Shown here one piece after another: positions 54,040-63,831 of a DNA stretch of 64,000 bases (its first letter is position 1; every line of letters begins with the position of its first letter). A program made the position numbers and the translations under genes. The DNA is from Aliidiomarina soli (lineage in GTDB: Bacteria; Pseudomonadota; Gammaproteobacteria; Enterobacterales; Alteromonadaceae). The stretch spans positions 1-64,000 of the forward strand of contig NZ_PIPO01000003.1 in the NCBI RefSeq assembly GCF_003986975.1. Direction: 5' to 3'. Under the pieces are notes generated by a model, which did not search any database, was not told the DNA's origin, and was given only the letters and a program-made list of their open reading frames with translations.

Positions 54040-54942
54040 TTAAGCAGCGTTGCTCTGAATGTTTGAGTTTTGCTGACGTACACGATGCAAGGTAGCAAAA
54101 TAAACGTCTTCCAGATCCGGGGCGACAGCTTCGAAGCCTGCACCGGGACTCTCGCTGGCCAGCACGTGAAGCACACTACGTCCGCCCTGCAGACGACTGG
54201 AGATGACCGGGAAGTTCTCCATGGTGGTTGCCATGTCGTGCTTATCTACCGTGGTGCGCCAGATTTGTCCGTTTAACTCGTTGGTTAAAACCTGCGGCTC
54301 GCCTTCTAACTGAATTCGACCGTCAGCCAGTACCGCCATGCGCGGACAAAGGTCAGCGACGTCCTCAACAATATGGGTCGAGAGAATTACGACTTTATGC
54401 TGGCCGATATCAGCCAGCAGGTTATGAAAACGATTACGCTCTTCGGGGTCGAGGCCCGCCGTAGGCTCATCAACAATAATTAACTTAGGGTCACCAATCA
54501 GTGCCTGGGCTATACCAAAGCGCTGGCGCATGCCACCAGAGAATGTGGCGACGGCTTTTTTGCGTACCTGATGAAGATTGGTTTGTTCCAGCAAGCGGTC
54601 GACCAGCGCTTTGCGTTCTTTATTTTTTGTCACCCCTTTTAATACCGCAATATGATCCAGCAACTGATAGGCGCTGATTCTCGGATAGACGTTAAAGTCC
54701 TGTGGCAGGTAGCCCAGGGTGGCACGAATTTGCTGGGGTTGCTCAGCCACATTGATACCATCAAAGACAATCTCGCCGCTGTCAGCGCCCTGTAATGTGG
54801 CGATGGTACGCATCAGTGATGACTTACCTGCGCCGTTAGGGCCTAAAAGACCGAACATACCAGCTGGAATATCCAGGCTGACATTGTCCAGTGCCTTGAC
54901 TTGATTGCCATAGGTTTTTGATAAATTGCGAATGCTGAGCAT
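54040..54942 (-). CDS. ABC transporter ATP-binding protein (partner of the permease-peptidase)
   Basis: The 300-residue ATPase has Walker A GPNGAGKSSLMR, the Q-loop region YLPQDFNVYP, signature FSGGMRQRFGIAQ, Walker B LIIVDEPTAGLDP and the switch histidine in STHIVEDV. The C-terminal ~70 residues are a regulatory extension. It is the first gene of the two-gene operon, 30 bases upstream of the permease-peptidase gene. Confidence 0.93.
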   Translation of the reverse strand: MLSIRNLSKTYGNQVKALDNVSLDIPAGMFGLLGPNGAGKSSLMRTIATLQGADSGEIVFDGINVAEQPQQIRATLGYLPQDFNVYPRISAYQLLDHIAVLKGVTKNKERKALVDRLLEQTNLHQVRKKAVATFSGGMRQRFGIAQALIGDPKLIIVDEPTAGLDPEERNRFHNLLADIGQHKVVILSTHIVEDVADLCPRMAVLADGRIQLEGEPQVLTNELNGQIWRTTVDKHDMATTMENFPVISSRLQGGRSVLHVLASESPGAGFEAVAPDLEDVYFATLHRVRQQNSNIQSNAA

Positions 54943-55208
54943 GAGTGAGTCCCTTTGTTTAAATTATGGTTTTGCTGTTGTGTTAGGGCGAAGCCGAATT
55001 TTTAACCAACGGGAACTATGCCTTACTTGGCGTTGAGCAGGGAGAGAAAGTTGTGAAAAAATTGTAACCAGTTGTAAGGGGCAAAGCAAAGAGGGAGGCG
55101 GACAAAACTGCCGGGAGCGGTTTTGAACAACGCGTAAGCATTGGCCCGGAGGGTGAAATGCATGGATGCATTTGATAATCGAAGATGACGCCGGGGACAC
55201 ATAAAAGA
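54943..55208. other. Intergenic region without a recognisable gene
   Basis: This stretch between the ABC ATPase and tRNA-Phe has no convincing coding frame. A short palindrome AAATGCAT-GG-ATGCATTT lies at about 55156-55173. The ABC operon promoter should be at the low-coordinate end, but no clear elements are seen. Confidence 0.6.
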
Positions 55209-55235
55209 AAACCCGCCAGAAGGCGGGTTTCTCAT
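55209..55235 (-). terminator. tRNA-Phe terminator
   Basis: On the minus strand AAACCCGCC, TTCT and GGCGGGTTT are followed by TCTTTT. It starts about ten bases after the tRNA 3' end. Confidence 0.88.
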
Positions 55236-55240
55236 AATAA

Positions 55241-55316
55241 TGGTGCCCGGAGGCGGAATCGAACCACCGACACGAGGATTTTCAATCCTCTGCTCTACCG
55301 ACTGAGCTATCCGGGC
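55241..55316 (-). tRNA. tRNA-Phe (GAA anticodon)
   Basis: Read on the minus strand, the 76-base gene begins GCCCGGATAGCTCAG, has the anticodon loop TTGAAAA with GAA, the GGTTCGATTCC T-arm, and an encoded CCA end. The acceptor stem pairs GCCCGGA with TCCGGGC. It is almost identical to E. coli tRNA-Phe. Confidence 0.98.
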
Positions 55317-55356
55317 ATGCCAGGTTTCAAGCCTTAGGGGCTAAAAACGAGGGCGT

Positions 55357-55385
55357 ATTAAACGTTTTTTTACGCCCTCTGTCAA
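55357..55385 (-). promoter_or_regulatory. tRNA-Phe promoter within an inverted repeat
   Basis: On the minus strand a consensus TTGACA (55385-55380), a 17-base spacer and TTTAAT (55362-55357) are followed by a GC-rich discriminator (ACGCCCTCG), as in stringently controlled stable-RNA promoters. The inverted repeat GAGGGCGTA/TACGCCCTC (55379-55371 and 55357-55349) spans the spacer and discriminator and is followed by GTTTTTA. The same bases could therefore also form the proA terminator. Confidence 0.8.
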
Positions 55386-55435
55386 GGCTTGCAACCAGTT
55401 ACATGGCGCGAATGCCTAGTTAATAGGCAAAACAC

Positions 55436-56689
55436 TTACTCGCGGATTTGCCCGGTGCCAGTAACCACGAATTTCTCGGTGGTTAGCGACTGCAGACCCA
55501 TAGGGCCGTAGGCATGGAGTTTTGAGGTCGAAATACCGATCTCTGCACCTAAACCTAACTGACCGCCATCTGAGAAGCGTGACGAGGTATTCCACATAGT
55601 CACGGCGGAGTCGACGATCTGAATAAAGCGTTTTGCTGTGGCTTCATTTTCGGTACAGATAACGTCGGTATGGCCGCTGGAGAATTCCTGAATATGCTCA
55701 ATGGCATGGTCAAAGTCGCGCACTTCACGCACTGCGATTTCTAATGCCAGATACTCTTCACCAAAGTCGCTGTCCGCAATCGCTTCTGCACCATCAAAGT
55801 ACTTGATTGAGTTGTTGCAGGCATGCACTTTTACGTTCTTCTCTGCCAGCGCTTTGGCTGCCATTGGGAAGAACTTGTCAGCCACTGCCGAATGGACCAG
55901 CAGGCCTTCAAGAGCATTGCAGACACCAGTGCGCTGGGTTTTGCCGTTAAGCAGTAACGCCAGAGCTTTATCCAGATCCGCATCTTTATCCACGTATAAG
56001 TGGCAGACACCTTTATAGTGCTGAATGACCGGGATCTTGGAGTTATCGCTGACATAATGAATCAGGCCTTCGCCGCCACGCGGAATAACCAGATCAATGT
56101 AGTCGCTTTGCTGCAGTAGATCGGCCATTAGCTGACGATCCGGGGTCGGCACCACGGTAATCACGTCTTCCGGTAAGCCAGAATCACGCAGTGCTTTATG
56201 CATGGCTGCAGCGATAACCTTTGAGCTGCCCAGTGCTTCACGACCACAACGTAGAATGACCGCGTTGCCGGATTTAAAGCATAACGCACCGGCGTCAGCC
56301 GTTACATTTGGACGCGCTTCGTAGATCATGCAGATGACACCCAGTGGAATACGCATTTTGTCGATGCGCATACCGTTTGGACGCTCTTCCAGTAAGTAAC
56401 TTTCACCTACCGGATCGGGCAGGGCGATAAGCTCTTCGAGTGCGGTAGCCATGCCTTCGATGCGTTCATCGTTTAGCTCCAGGCGGTCCATCATTGACTC
56501 ATCGAGTCCTTTTTCGTGACCAGCCTCCAGGTCCTTTTTATTTTCGGCAAGGATTAGATCTTTGTCCGCGCGGATGGCATCAGCCATACGCTGCAGTACC
56601 TGGTTCTTTTCATCAGTGGTCAGGTTAGCCACGGCGCGTGCTGCTTTCGCTGCACGTTGCGCAATTTGTTCTGCTGAAACGTTACTCAT
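55436..56689 (-). CDS. proA: Gamma-glutamyl phosphate reductase ProA
   Basis: ProA reduces gamma-glutamyl phosphate with NADPH to glutamate semialdehyde, the second step of proline synthesis. The 417-residue protein has the ALDH-like features of the family: PLGVICMIYEARPNVTADA, the nucleophile in RTGVCNALEGLLV, and the C-terminal AYGPMGLQSLT. Length equals E. coli ProA. It overlaps the proB stop by four bases (ATGA), the classic proBA order on the minus strand. Confidence 0.97.
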   Translation of the reverse strand: MSNVSAEQIAQRAAKAARAVANLTTDEKNQVLQRMADAIRADKDLILAENKKDLEAGHEKGLDESMMDRLELNDERIEGMATALEELIALPDPVGESYLLEERPNGMRIDKMRIPLGVICMIYEARPNVTADAGALCFKSGNAVILRCGREALGSSKVIAAAMHKALRDSGLPEDVITVVPTPDRQLMADLLQQSDYIDLVIPRGGEGLIHYVSDNSKIPVIQHYKGVCHLYVDKDADLDKALALLLNGKTQRTGVCNALEGLLVHSAVADKFFPMAAKALAEKNVKVHACNNSIKYFDGAEAIADSDFGEEYLALEIAVREVRDFDHAIEHIQEFSSGHTDVICTENEATAKRFIQIVDSAVTMWNTSSRFSDGGQLGLGAEIGISTSKLHAYGPMGLQSLTTEKFVVTGTGQIRE

Positions 56690-57804
56690 GAATGCTTCTC
56701 CATTAACATTAGGTCGTCACGGTGAATCACTTCGCTGATTGGGCTGTAACCGTACTGTTCGGCAATTTCCGAGTCGGTTTGGCCTTTAATGTGCATCAGC
56801 TCGTGCGCACTGTAGCGGCATATACCTTTCGCGATGGTGTCCGTACTTTCGGCGCTACGCACCAGCACTGCATCACCGCGATCAAAGTTGCCCTGAATAT
56901 CAACGATATCTGAGCTTAGTAGACAACCACCTTCTACACGAAGGTTTTCTACTGCCGCTGAGTTGATTAACAACTCGCCCTGAGCAACCAGGGTATGGCG
57001 CAACCAGTGCTTCTTGTTGGACAATGGATTTTCTTTTGCTTTCAACAAGGTTCCAGGGTTTTCATTGCGTAATAAGGTTTCAAAGGTACTCCCTTTGCGC
57101 CCGTTCACAATGTAAGTATCTATACCGTGGGTAGTGGCCTTCTCAGCGGCTTCGATTTTGGTACGCATGCCGCCGGTGCCTACTGCACTGGCGGAACCGC
57201 CAGCCAGGGCATAGATACTTTCATCAATTTCTTCGATCACCGGGATCAAAGTTGCATCTTTATGCTTGTTCGGGTCTTTATCGTATACGCCGTTGATATC
57301 GGAACAGATAAAATAGGCATCGGCATCAACTACGGTAGCCACCATGGCTGCCAGATTGTCGTTGTCACCGACCTTCAGGTCATCGGTTCCCAGCGCATCG
57401 TTTTCGTTGGCAATCGGCAAAATGCCGTGTTCCAGGAGCGTATTAATGGTGTTGCGAACACTGACATAACGCTCGCGTTCACGCAGGTCGTCATGAGTCA
57501 TCAAAACCTGGGCGCATGGAAAATCAAAAAGGCGCGACCAGCTTTCCATTACATGGTTCTGCCCGACGGCAGCCATGGCTTTCTTTACAATGACGGGAAT
57601 GGGTTTTTGATCAATATTGAAGTGGTGTCGGCCTGCGGCGACTGAGCCAGAGGATACCAGTACAACTTCTTGCCCGCGCTCACGCGCTTCAATAATAAAA
57701 CGAGCGATTGCTAAAAGGTATTTTGAACTACAGCCGTTGCCATCTGGCGCAATAAGAGCACTACCGACTTTGATTACTGCTCTTCGCCAGCTTGGGATTT
57801 TCAT
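56686..57804 (-). CDS. proB: Glutamate 5-kinase ProB
   Basis: ProB phosphorylates the gamma carboxyl of glutamate, the proline-inhibited first step of proline synthesis. The 372-residue protein has the N-terminal amino-acid-kinase domain (KVGSALIAPDGNG, VSSGSVAAGRHHF, NENDALGTDDLKVGDND) and a C-terminal PUA domain (about 280-365). It precedes proA with translational overlap. Confidence 0.96.
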   Translation of the reverse strand: MKIPSWRRAVIKVGSALIAPDGNGCSSKYLLAIARFIIEARERGQEVVLVSSGSVAAGRHHFNIDQKPIPVIVKKAMAAVGQNHVMESWSRLFDFPCAQVLMTHDDLRERERYVSVRNTINTLLEHGILPIANENDALGTDDLKVGDNDNLAAMVATVVDADAYFICSDINGVYDKDPNKHKDATLIPVIEEIDESIYALAGGSASAVGTGGMRTKIEAAEKATTHGIDTYIVNGRKGSTFETLLRNENPGTLLKAKENPLSNKKHWLRHTLVAQGELLINSAAVENLRVEGGCLLSSDIVDIQGNFDRGDAVLVRSAESTDTIAKGICRYSAHELMHIKGQTDSEIAEQYGYSPISEVIHRDDLMLMEKHS

Positions 57805-57943
57805 AGAGACTCCCTGTTGGTTTAAGGTGACCGCATGGTACCACAGCTGACCTTAGCTGACCAGCTCGGCATCCACGGAAGTCATTGCTTGTCAATAATT
57901 TTTCGACGAATTTAACGTAAATTTGACGAAGTTATACCCAATT

Positions 57944-58219
57944 TCACTTCGTTTCCGGAGGCGTATAGCCATCGATCTCGATATCTTTGCCTTCAAATAA
58001 AAAAGCTTCCATTTCTTTGCTCAGGTAGGCCCTGGCGTCCGCATCCATCATGTTCAGTCGTTTTTCATTAATTAACATAGTTTGCTTGTGCTGCCAGGCG
58101 GCCCAGGCCTCTTTAGAGATATGCTGGTAAATTCGTTGTCCAAGCTCACCTGGATACATTTGAAAATCCAGACCTTCAGCATCGCGTTGCAGATACTGGC
58201 AAAATACCGTTCGGGTCAA
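57944..58219 (-). CDS. yggX: Fe(II) trafficking / oxidative damage protection protein YggX
   Basis: YggX helps protect iron-sulfur proteins and is thought to carry Fe2+. The 91-residue protein matches the family almost throughout: [24 protein letters not shown], with the conserved Cys7, and an [19 protein letters not shown] helix. The start codon is TTG, preceded by GGAGA at good spacing; no in-frame ATG fits. It lies downstream of mutY on the same strand, as in E. coli. Confidence 0.95.
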   Translation of the reverse strand: MTRTVFCQYLQRDAEGLDFQMYPGELGQRIYQHISKEAWAAWQHKQTMLINEKRLNMMDADARAYLSKEMEAFLFEGKDIEIDGYTPPETK

Positions 58220-58315
58220 AATGGCGTCTCCACTACTTATACGTATTTTTAGTCAGTTAACCTAGGTATGAGGCTTGTGGTGAAAAAAAGCAAGGGAAGC
58301 CAACCAGGGTTATAG

Positions 58316-59359
58316 TTAGTTTGTATCATTTTTGCTTAATGCTTTCATATCATTAATGAAATTACGAATCGGTGTAGGCAGCCCCACGCTGTCCAGCTGC
58401 TCCAGTGGATACAACCGCTGCGCGTTGGCGGTTTCTGCTACCGAGTTGAGCTGATGAGCCCACACTTTGGCCTGCAAGCGGTAATGGCTGAACTCGTGGG
58501 TGAATTCACCCACCAGACGCGCAGAGTAAGGTTGCTCCGTCAACTGCGGAATGCACCATAGTCCGCCCCAAATTCCGGGACTCTGCCGTTTTTCCAGCAT
58601 TAATTCAGTAGCTGACGTGGTGTCATTAATAAGCCAGGCGAAATGCGCGTCTTTGACCGGTTTGGTTTTGCGCTTCTTCGCCGACGGCAGTTCCCCAATT
58701 TTATTCTGTTGAAATGCAAAACAGTTTTCCTGCAGAGGACAGCGCTGGCATTCAGGGTTACTCTTTTTACAAAGTGTTGCACCAAGGTCAAGCACCCCCT
58801 GACTATAGCGTTCACTCTGTTTTTCCGGAGTGAGCAGTTCTGCGTGTTGCCACATGGTTTTATTAACCGCACTACTATTAGGTTCACCATAAATAGCGAA
58901 CAATCGAGCATAGAGCCTTTTCACATTGCCATCGACAATGGGTCCGTAGTTGCTAAATGCAAAGGAGCGGATGGCACCCGCTGTATAACGGCCAATCCCA
59001 GGAATATCGTTTAATGACTTAAGGTCATCAGGGTAATGTCCTGCGTGCTGCTCGATCAGGTGTTGCGCCGCTTTGCGTAAGTTTCGTGCCCGCGAGTAGT
59101 AGCCGAGGCCTTGCCAGTGGGCCATAACCTCGTCTTCACTGGCGCTGGCTAGCGCAGACAAGGTCGGGAAGTCTGCCATCCAGCGCTGAAAATAAGGAAT
59201 AACCGTAGTCACCTGAGTTTGTTGCAACATGATCTCGCTGACATGCACCCGGTACGGCGTTACGTCCTGTTGCCAGGGTAAGTCATGGCGACCGTGCTCA
59301 GCCTGCCAGTTGATGACTTGCTGACGAATATGGTGAACCTGAGAAGGGGTAAGAGGCAT
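58316..59359 (-). CDS. mutY: Adenine DNA glycosylase MutY
   Basis: MutY removes adenine paired with 8-oxoguanine or guanine. The 347-residue protein has [18 protein letters not shown] with the catalytic glutamate, a helix-hairpin-helix ([14 protein letters not shown]), and the 4Fe-4S ligands C-x6-C-x2-C-x5-C ([17 protein letters not shown]). A NUDIX-like 8-oxoG recognition domain follows. I chose ATG 59359 because the upstream 48 residues overlap the trmB promoter region and are not in the family. It is divergent from trmB. Confidence 0.95.
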   Translation of the reverse strand: MPLTPSQVHHIRQQVINWQAEHGRHDLPWQQDVTPYRVHVSEIMLQQTQVTTVIPYFQRWMADFPTLSALASASEDEVMAHWQGLGYYSRARNLRKAAQHLIEQHAGHYPDDLKSLNDIPGIGRYTAGAIRSFAFSNYGPIVDGNVKRLYARLFAIYGEPNSSAVNKTMWQHAELLTPEKQSERYSQGVLDLGATLCKKSNPECQRCPLQENCFAFQQNKIGELPSAKKRKTKPVKDAHFAWLINDTTSATELMLEKRQSPGIWGGLWCIPQLTEQPYSARLVGEFTHEFSHYRLQAKVWAHQLNSVAETANAQRLYPLEQLDSVGLPTPIRNFINDMKALSKNDTN

Positions 59360-59432
59360 CTTGACTTGTTTTTCCCGTGCTAAACCGCATAATGACGAGC
59401 TTTTGAACAGTGTAACAGGTTTAAAAACCGCC

Positions 59433-60125
59433 ATGAACGAGCAAACTGAGAAATTTACCCACCGTATTCGTAGCTTTGTAAAGCGGGAAGGGCGCCTGAC
59501 CAAAGGCCAGGCCGCAGCGCTGGAACGTCAATGGCCTGACAAAGGTTTACAGCACCAGGCTGACAGCATCGACTTCGACAAGGCGTTCGGTCGCCCGGCA
59601 CCGCTGGTACTGGAGATCGGCTTTGGTATGGGTCATTCGTTGGTGGAAATGGCCAAGGCCGACCCGGACAGTAACTACATTGGTATTGAAGTACACGGGC
59701 CGGGAGTAGGCGCCTGCCTGATGGAAGCTGAAGCCCAGGGTGTGGAAAACCTGCGCATATTTCAGCATGACGCGGTGGAGATTCTGCAGGATTGCGTGGC
59801 AGACGAAAGTTTGGCTAAAATTCAGGTCTTCTTCCCCGATCCTTGGCACAAGAAACGCCATCATAAGCGTCGCTTGATCCGGCCTGAGTTCGTTCAGTTA
59901 ATGCATGCAAAGCTGCAACATGGCGGTATTCTGCATCTGGCCACTGACTGGGAAAACTATGCCGAGCACATGCTTGAAGTGATGCAGGGCGAGCAAGGCT
60001 GGGACAACCTGTCAGCGAACGGTGATTATGTTCCGCGGCCGGATTCACGCCCGTTGACTAAGTTTGAGCAGCGTGGACAGCGTTTAGGCCATGGCGTTTG
60101 GGACTTGCAGTTCAAAAAGAGCTAA
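59433..60125 (+). CDS. trmB: tRNA (guanine-N7)-methyltransferase TrmB
   Basis: TrmB forms 7-methylguanosine at position 46 of tRNAs with S-adenosylmethionine. The 230-residue protein has the SAM motif [30 protein letters not shown], and the catalytic [15 protein letters not shown] block. I chose ATG 59433, since the longer frame overlaps the mutY start and has no family match. It is divergent from mutY and convergent with hemW, whose end it overlaps by four bases. Confidence 0.96.
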   Translation: MNEQTEKFTHRIRSFVKREGRLTKGQAAALERQWPDKGLQHQADSIDFDKAFGRPAPLVLEIGFGMGHSLVEMAKADPDSNYIGIEVHGPGVGACLMEAEAQGVENLRIFQHDAVEILQDCVADESLAKIQVFFPDPWHKKRHHKRRLIRPEFVQLMHAKLQHGGILHLATDWENYAEHMLEVMQGEQGWDNLSANGDYVPRPDSRPLTKFEQRGQRLGHGVWDLQFKKS

Positions 60126-61279
60126 ACCTCGACCAGCTCGGTTAATATGCTGTTCAGATAGAGGCGACCACGCGGCGTTGTTTGCCAGTGGTCGCTTTTA
60201 TTGGTCAGTAACCCCTGCTGAATCGATTTTTTAAGAACCTGATCAGCGTCTTCCAGTGACAAACCTGTGTAGTCGACAAAGCTGCTTTTCAACGCCGGTT
60301 CGAGTAAACGTAACTGATTCATAAAGAACTCGAACACGCGCTCTTTCTTCGCCACATCCCAACTGCGATATAAATACGGTCGGCTTAAATCAAGGTAGCC
60401 GCGTGGGTGTTTGACCTTTTCGGTGCGCAAAATGCGGTTCTCTGCGGGTAAGGTCACCTTACCGTGAGCCCCGCAGCCGATTCCAAGATAGTCACCGAAG
60501 CGCCAGTAATTCAGATTATGCTGGCCGCGGTGGCCGGTTTTTCCGTACGCACTTACTTCGTACTGCTCGTAACCGGCGGCTGCAAGCCGTTGATGGCCCT
60601 GTTCGTATATATCCCACAGGGTATCGTCATCGGGCAGTGTGGGTGGCTGGCTGGCGAACAGGGTATTGGGTTCGATGGTCAGCTGATACCAGGATATGTG
60701 CGGGGGCTGCAGGGCAATAATGCCGTCCAGATCGCTGATTGCCTCGGCTTCGGTTTGATCAGGCAGACCATGCATCAGGTCAAGGTTAAAACTACTGAGG
60801 AGTCCTTGCTGACGAAGTTCACCCGCCAGTTCTGCGGCGGCACGTGCCTGAGCCGGGTCATGAATTCTGCCTAAGCGTTTTAGATGCTGTTCTATCAGGC
60901 TCTGCACACCAATCGAGAGCCGGTTAACACCGCCCTTGCTGAAACCGGCAAAACGCTCAGCTTCAAAGGTGCCCGGGTTTGCTTCAAGGGTGATCTCTAT
61001 ATCGTCGGCGAACGGAATTAACCCTTCAACCTCATGCAGTAAGCGCGCTATGCCATCTGCACTGAACAGGCTAGGCGTGCCGCCGCCAATAAAGATACTT
61101 TGCAACGGTCGGCCCTGAACCCATTTCAAGTCTGCACGCAGGTCATCAAGCAGACAATTAATATAGGCTTGTTCGGGGATCACCTCTGGTTGAGCGTGTG
61201 AATTGAAATCACAGTAAGGGCATTTCTGCACACACCAGGGGATGTGAATATAGAGACTAAGCGGAGGCAGTGTAAGCAT
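60122..61279 (-). CDS. hemW: Heme chaperone HemW (radical SAM)
   Basis: HemW carries heme to respiratory apoproteins and was formerly annotated as an oxygen-independent coproporphyrinogen oxidase. The 385-residue protein has the cluster motif C-x3-C-x2-C in [23 protein letters not shown], and the SIGVQS region. It lacks the extra cysteine typical of HemN. AGGATCTT precedes the ATG. It is ten bases downstream of rdgB, so the two form an operon. Confidence 0.94.
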   Translation of the reverse strand: MLTLPPLSLYIHIPWCVQKCPYCDFNSHAQPEVIPEQAYINCLLDDLRADLKWVQGRPLQSIFIGGGTPSLFSADGIARLLHEVEGLIPFADDIEITLEANPGTFEAERFAGFSKGGVNRLSIGVQSLIEQHLKRLGRIHDPAQARAAAELAGELRQQGLLSSFNLDLMHGLPDQTEAEAISDLDGIIALQPPHISWYQLTIEPNTLFASQPPTLPDDDTLWDIYEQGHQRLAAAGYEQYEVSAYGKTGHRGQHNLNYWRFGDYLGIGCGAHGKVTLPAENRILRTEKVKHPRGYLDLSRPYLYRSWDVAKKERVFEFFMNQLRLLEPALKSSFVDYTGLSLEDADQVLKKSIQQGLLTNKSDHWQTTPRGRLYLNSILTELVEV

Positions 61280-61289
61280 AAGATCCTGG

Positions 61290-61883
61290 TTACAGTAAAC
61301 GGCGCAATTGCGCCAGTGCTTTGCCGCGGTGACTGAGCATACGCTTGTCTTCAGGGCTCAGTTCGGCCGCACTGCAGCCTTTTTCCGCAACAAAAAATAC
61401 CGGGTCATAGCCGAAACCGCCATCCCCGGCAGGGGTATCCAGAATTCGTCCTTCCCATTCGCCCTGACAGATAATAGGGGTCGGGTCGTTCGCATGCTGC
61501 ATAAAAACCAGCGCACAGATGAAACGAGCGGTACGGGCGTGCAACGCAACGCCGTCCAGTTGCTCAAGTAATTTGCTGACGTTGTCCGTGTCACTGGCCC
61601 CGACACCGGCAAAGCGTGCCGAATAAATACCAGGTGCTCCGCCTAACGCATCAACGGCCAGGCCGGAGTCATCCGCTAAAGCCGGAAGCCCTGTCTGTTC
61701 ACAGGCGTGGCGTGCTTTGAGAATGGCATTTTCGACGAAGGTTAAACCGGTTTCTTCAACATCGCTGAAGTTCCACTCGCTTTGTGGGCGGACCTGCCAA
61801 CCCATAGGGGCCAGCAAGGCATCAAGCTCTTTCACCTTTCCTTTATTGCTGGTGGCAAGTACGATGGATTTAGTTGCTGTCAT
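61290..61883 (-). CDS. rdgB: XTP/dITP pyrophosphatase RdgB
   Basis: RdgB hydrolyses dITP, dXTP and ITP to keep deaminated purines out of nucleic acids. The 197-residue protein has the N-terminal SNKGKVKELDALL, the catalytic DDSGLAVDALGGAPGIYSAR and GFGYDPVF. Length equals E. coli RdgB (197). It precedes hemW as in many gammaproteobacteria. The ribosome site is weak. Confidence 0.96.
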   Translation of the reverse strand: MTATKSIVLATSNKGKVKELDALLAPMGWQVRPQSEWNFSDVEETGLTFVENAILKARHACEQTGLPALADDSGLAVDALGGAPGIYSARFAGVGASDTDNVSKLLEQLDGVALHARTARFICALVFMQHANDPTPIICQGEWEGRILDTPAGDGGFGYDPVFFVAEKGCSAAELSPEDKRMLSHRGKALAQLRRLL

Positions 61884-62066
61884 ATGGCTGGCTCACCCAT
61901 TGGCTACACTGAGATGTGGTCAGTATACCCTGAAAGCGCAGCGGCGAAAATGGAAGCTATGGCGTATTATGCTAATATGCTATATCAAAATGAGTTATTA
62001 GACGTAAAATGCTTTAAGGCGCAAATTAAGTTTCGCAGAAATTTTAACTAGGGTGATTACCTGTTC

Positions 62067-63794
62067 ATGGATGTTGTTAATCTTATTATTTTTGCCGCCG
62101 GGGCCATGCTGGTTGTCAGCATTCTGGCGAGTATCGTTTCGGCCCGGTCCGGGGCACCGCTGTTGTTGGTGTTCCTGGTCATTGGCATGCTCGCTGGCGA
62201 ACAGGGTATTTTAGGCATCGAGTTTGATAACCCGGATATTGCGCTATTGATCGGTTCCATCGCCTTAGTCATTATTTTGTTCGACGGGGGGATGCGCACC
62301 CACCCCGAACGCTTCCGTGTCGCGCTCGCACCTGCAGCAACCCTCGCTTCGGTTGGGGTTATCATCACCTGCGTTATTACTGGGTTGGCTGCGGCCTTTC
62401 TGTTCAATCTCAGCTGGACCGAAGGGCTTTTGCTGGGCGCTATCTTAAGTTCAACAGACGCCGCCGCGGTGTTCTCAATTTTCCAGTCGCAAGGTCTGCG
62501 GATTAAAGAGCGTGTCGCATCGACCCTTGAAATTGAATCCGGTAGTAACGACCCCATGGCGGTTATTTTAACGGTGACCCTGGTTTCCGTATTGGCCGCG
62601 CCAGATACCAAACTGGGCCCTATGGTGGTGGTGCATGTCATGCAGCAAGCGGTGGTCGGCGCACTGGTGGGGTATCTCAGTGGTCGTCTGTTTGTGTATG
62701 CCTGTCGTAAACTGCCGTTAAGCTTCGCGTTTTTTCCGTTGCTGGCAGTCGGCGGTGCAATTATGGTCTACGCCATTACCGCGAAACTTGGCGGCAGTGG
62801 CTTCCTCGCGGTGTATTTGATGGGCTATCTGATCGGTAACGCGCGCCTGCCTCAGGTGATGCATATTCTGCGTGTGCATGACGGACTCGCCTGGCTGAGT
62901 CAGATTGTAATGTTCCTGATGCTTGGGATCCTGATGACCCCATCGTCTATCTTCGAAGTTGGCATCCCTGCGCTGGTATTGGCCGCAGTGCTAATTCTGG
63001 TCGCTCGTCCGCTGGCGGTGTTCGTTAGCTTGCTGCCGTTCCGCTTTCCCTGGCGCGACCAGGTGTTTATCAGCTGGGTCGGCTTACGCGGCGCGGTGCC
63101 CATTGTACTGGCATTGTTCCCCTGGATGGCCGGGCTGGAAAACCAGCAACTGTATTTTGAGATCGCCTTCTTCGTGGTACTGGTGTCGCTGATGGTTCAG
63201 GGCTGGAGTATTTTGCCGGTGGCACGCTGGCTCAAGTTAGAAGTCCCGCCGGAGCCCGAACCTGATTACCGGATGCCACTGGATATGGTGCCTGGCAACG
63301 AAGTGCTCGAAGTAGCCGCGTTTAAAATTGAAGACGACACCCCGGCCTGCGACCACCACTGGGATGAAATTAGCATTTCGGTGCCGGTTGAATTCGTTGG
63401 CCTGATCCGTGACGACAGCTGGATCCGACGTTTGTCCAACCCACTTATCAGTGCAGGGGATACCGTGCTGGTGATGGCGAAACAAACTGACCTGCGTAAA
63501 ATTTCCGACGTGCTTGCCTCCAGCGGTACGGCGAAAGGGGTAACCAAAGCAAGTTTCTTTGGTGACTTTGTGCTAAATGCCGATGTTAAATTGCAGGACT
63601 TAACGGTGTTCTACGCGCTACCCAGTGATACGCCGGAAGATTTACAGCAGAGCATTGATGATGTGATCCGTAAACGTTTCCGCCGCCGGGTGGTAGTCGG
63701 GGACAACGTGACCCTGGGCAACCTGGTGTTGACCGTACGCGATGTGGCTGAGAATGGCGATATTCTGAAAGTGGGTGTGAAGCCCACTAGTTAG
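62067..63794 (+). CDS. nhaP2: K+(Na+)/H+ antiporter, CvrA/NhaP2 type
   Basis: The 575-residue protein is a CPA1 cation/proton antiporter with about 12-13 membrane segments in the first 390 residues (SSTDAAAVFS and LEIESGSNDPMAVILT contain the family's conserved Asp pair region). The C-terminal part holds a TrkA-C-like regulatory domain (about 405-490) and a further CorC/HlyC-type domain (about 500-575). Vibrio NhaP2 exchanges K+ for H+. It is divergent from rdgB. Confidence 0.92.
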   Translation: MDVVNLIIFAAGAMLVVSILASIVSARSGAPLLLVFLVIGMLAGEQGILGIEFDNPDIALLIGSIALVIILFDGGMRTHPERFRVALAPAATLASVGVIITCVITGLAAAFLFNLSWTEGLLLGAILSSTDAAAVFSIFQSQGLRIKERVASTLEIESGSNDPMAVILTVTLVSVLAAPDTKLGPMVVVHVMQQAVVGALVGYLSGRLFVYACRKLPLSFAFFPLLAVGGAIMVYAITAKLGGSGFLAVYLMGYLIGNARLPQVMHILRVHDGLAWLSQIVMFLMLGILMTPSSIFEVGIPALVLAAVLILVARPLAVFVSLLPFRFPWRDQVFISWVGLRGAVPIVLALFPWMAGLENQQLYFEIAFFVVLVSLMVQGWSILPVARWLKLEVPPEPEPDYRMPLDMVPGNEVLEVAAFKIEDDTPACDHHWDEISISVPVEFVGLIRDDSWIRRLSNPLISAGDTVLVMAKQTDLRKISDVLASSGTAKGVTKASFFGDFVLNADVKLQDLTVFYALPSDTPEDLQQSIDDVIRKRFRRRVVVGDNVTLGNLVLTVRDVAENGDILKVGVKPTS

Positions 63795-63831
63795 CGGGCT
63801 TCACTGCATGCTTGCGGTTTCCGATGCGCCG

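Noticed and set aside
54943-55240. Minus-strand frames of 70-78 codons
   Set aside because: No ribosome site, atypical composition, and they run into the tRNA terminator.
59360-59503. N-terminal extension of mutY
   Set aside because: It lies over the trmB start on the opposite strand and does not match MutY.
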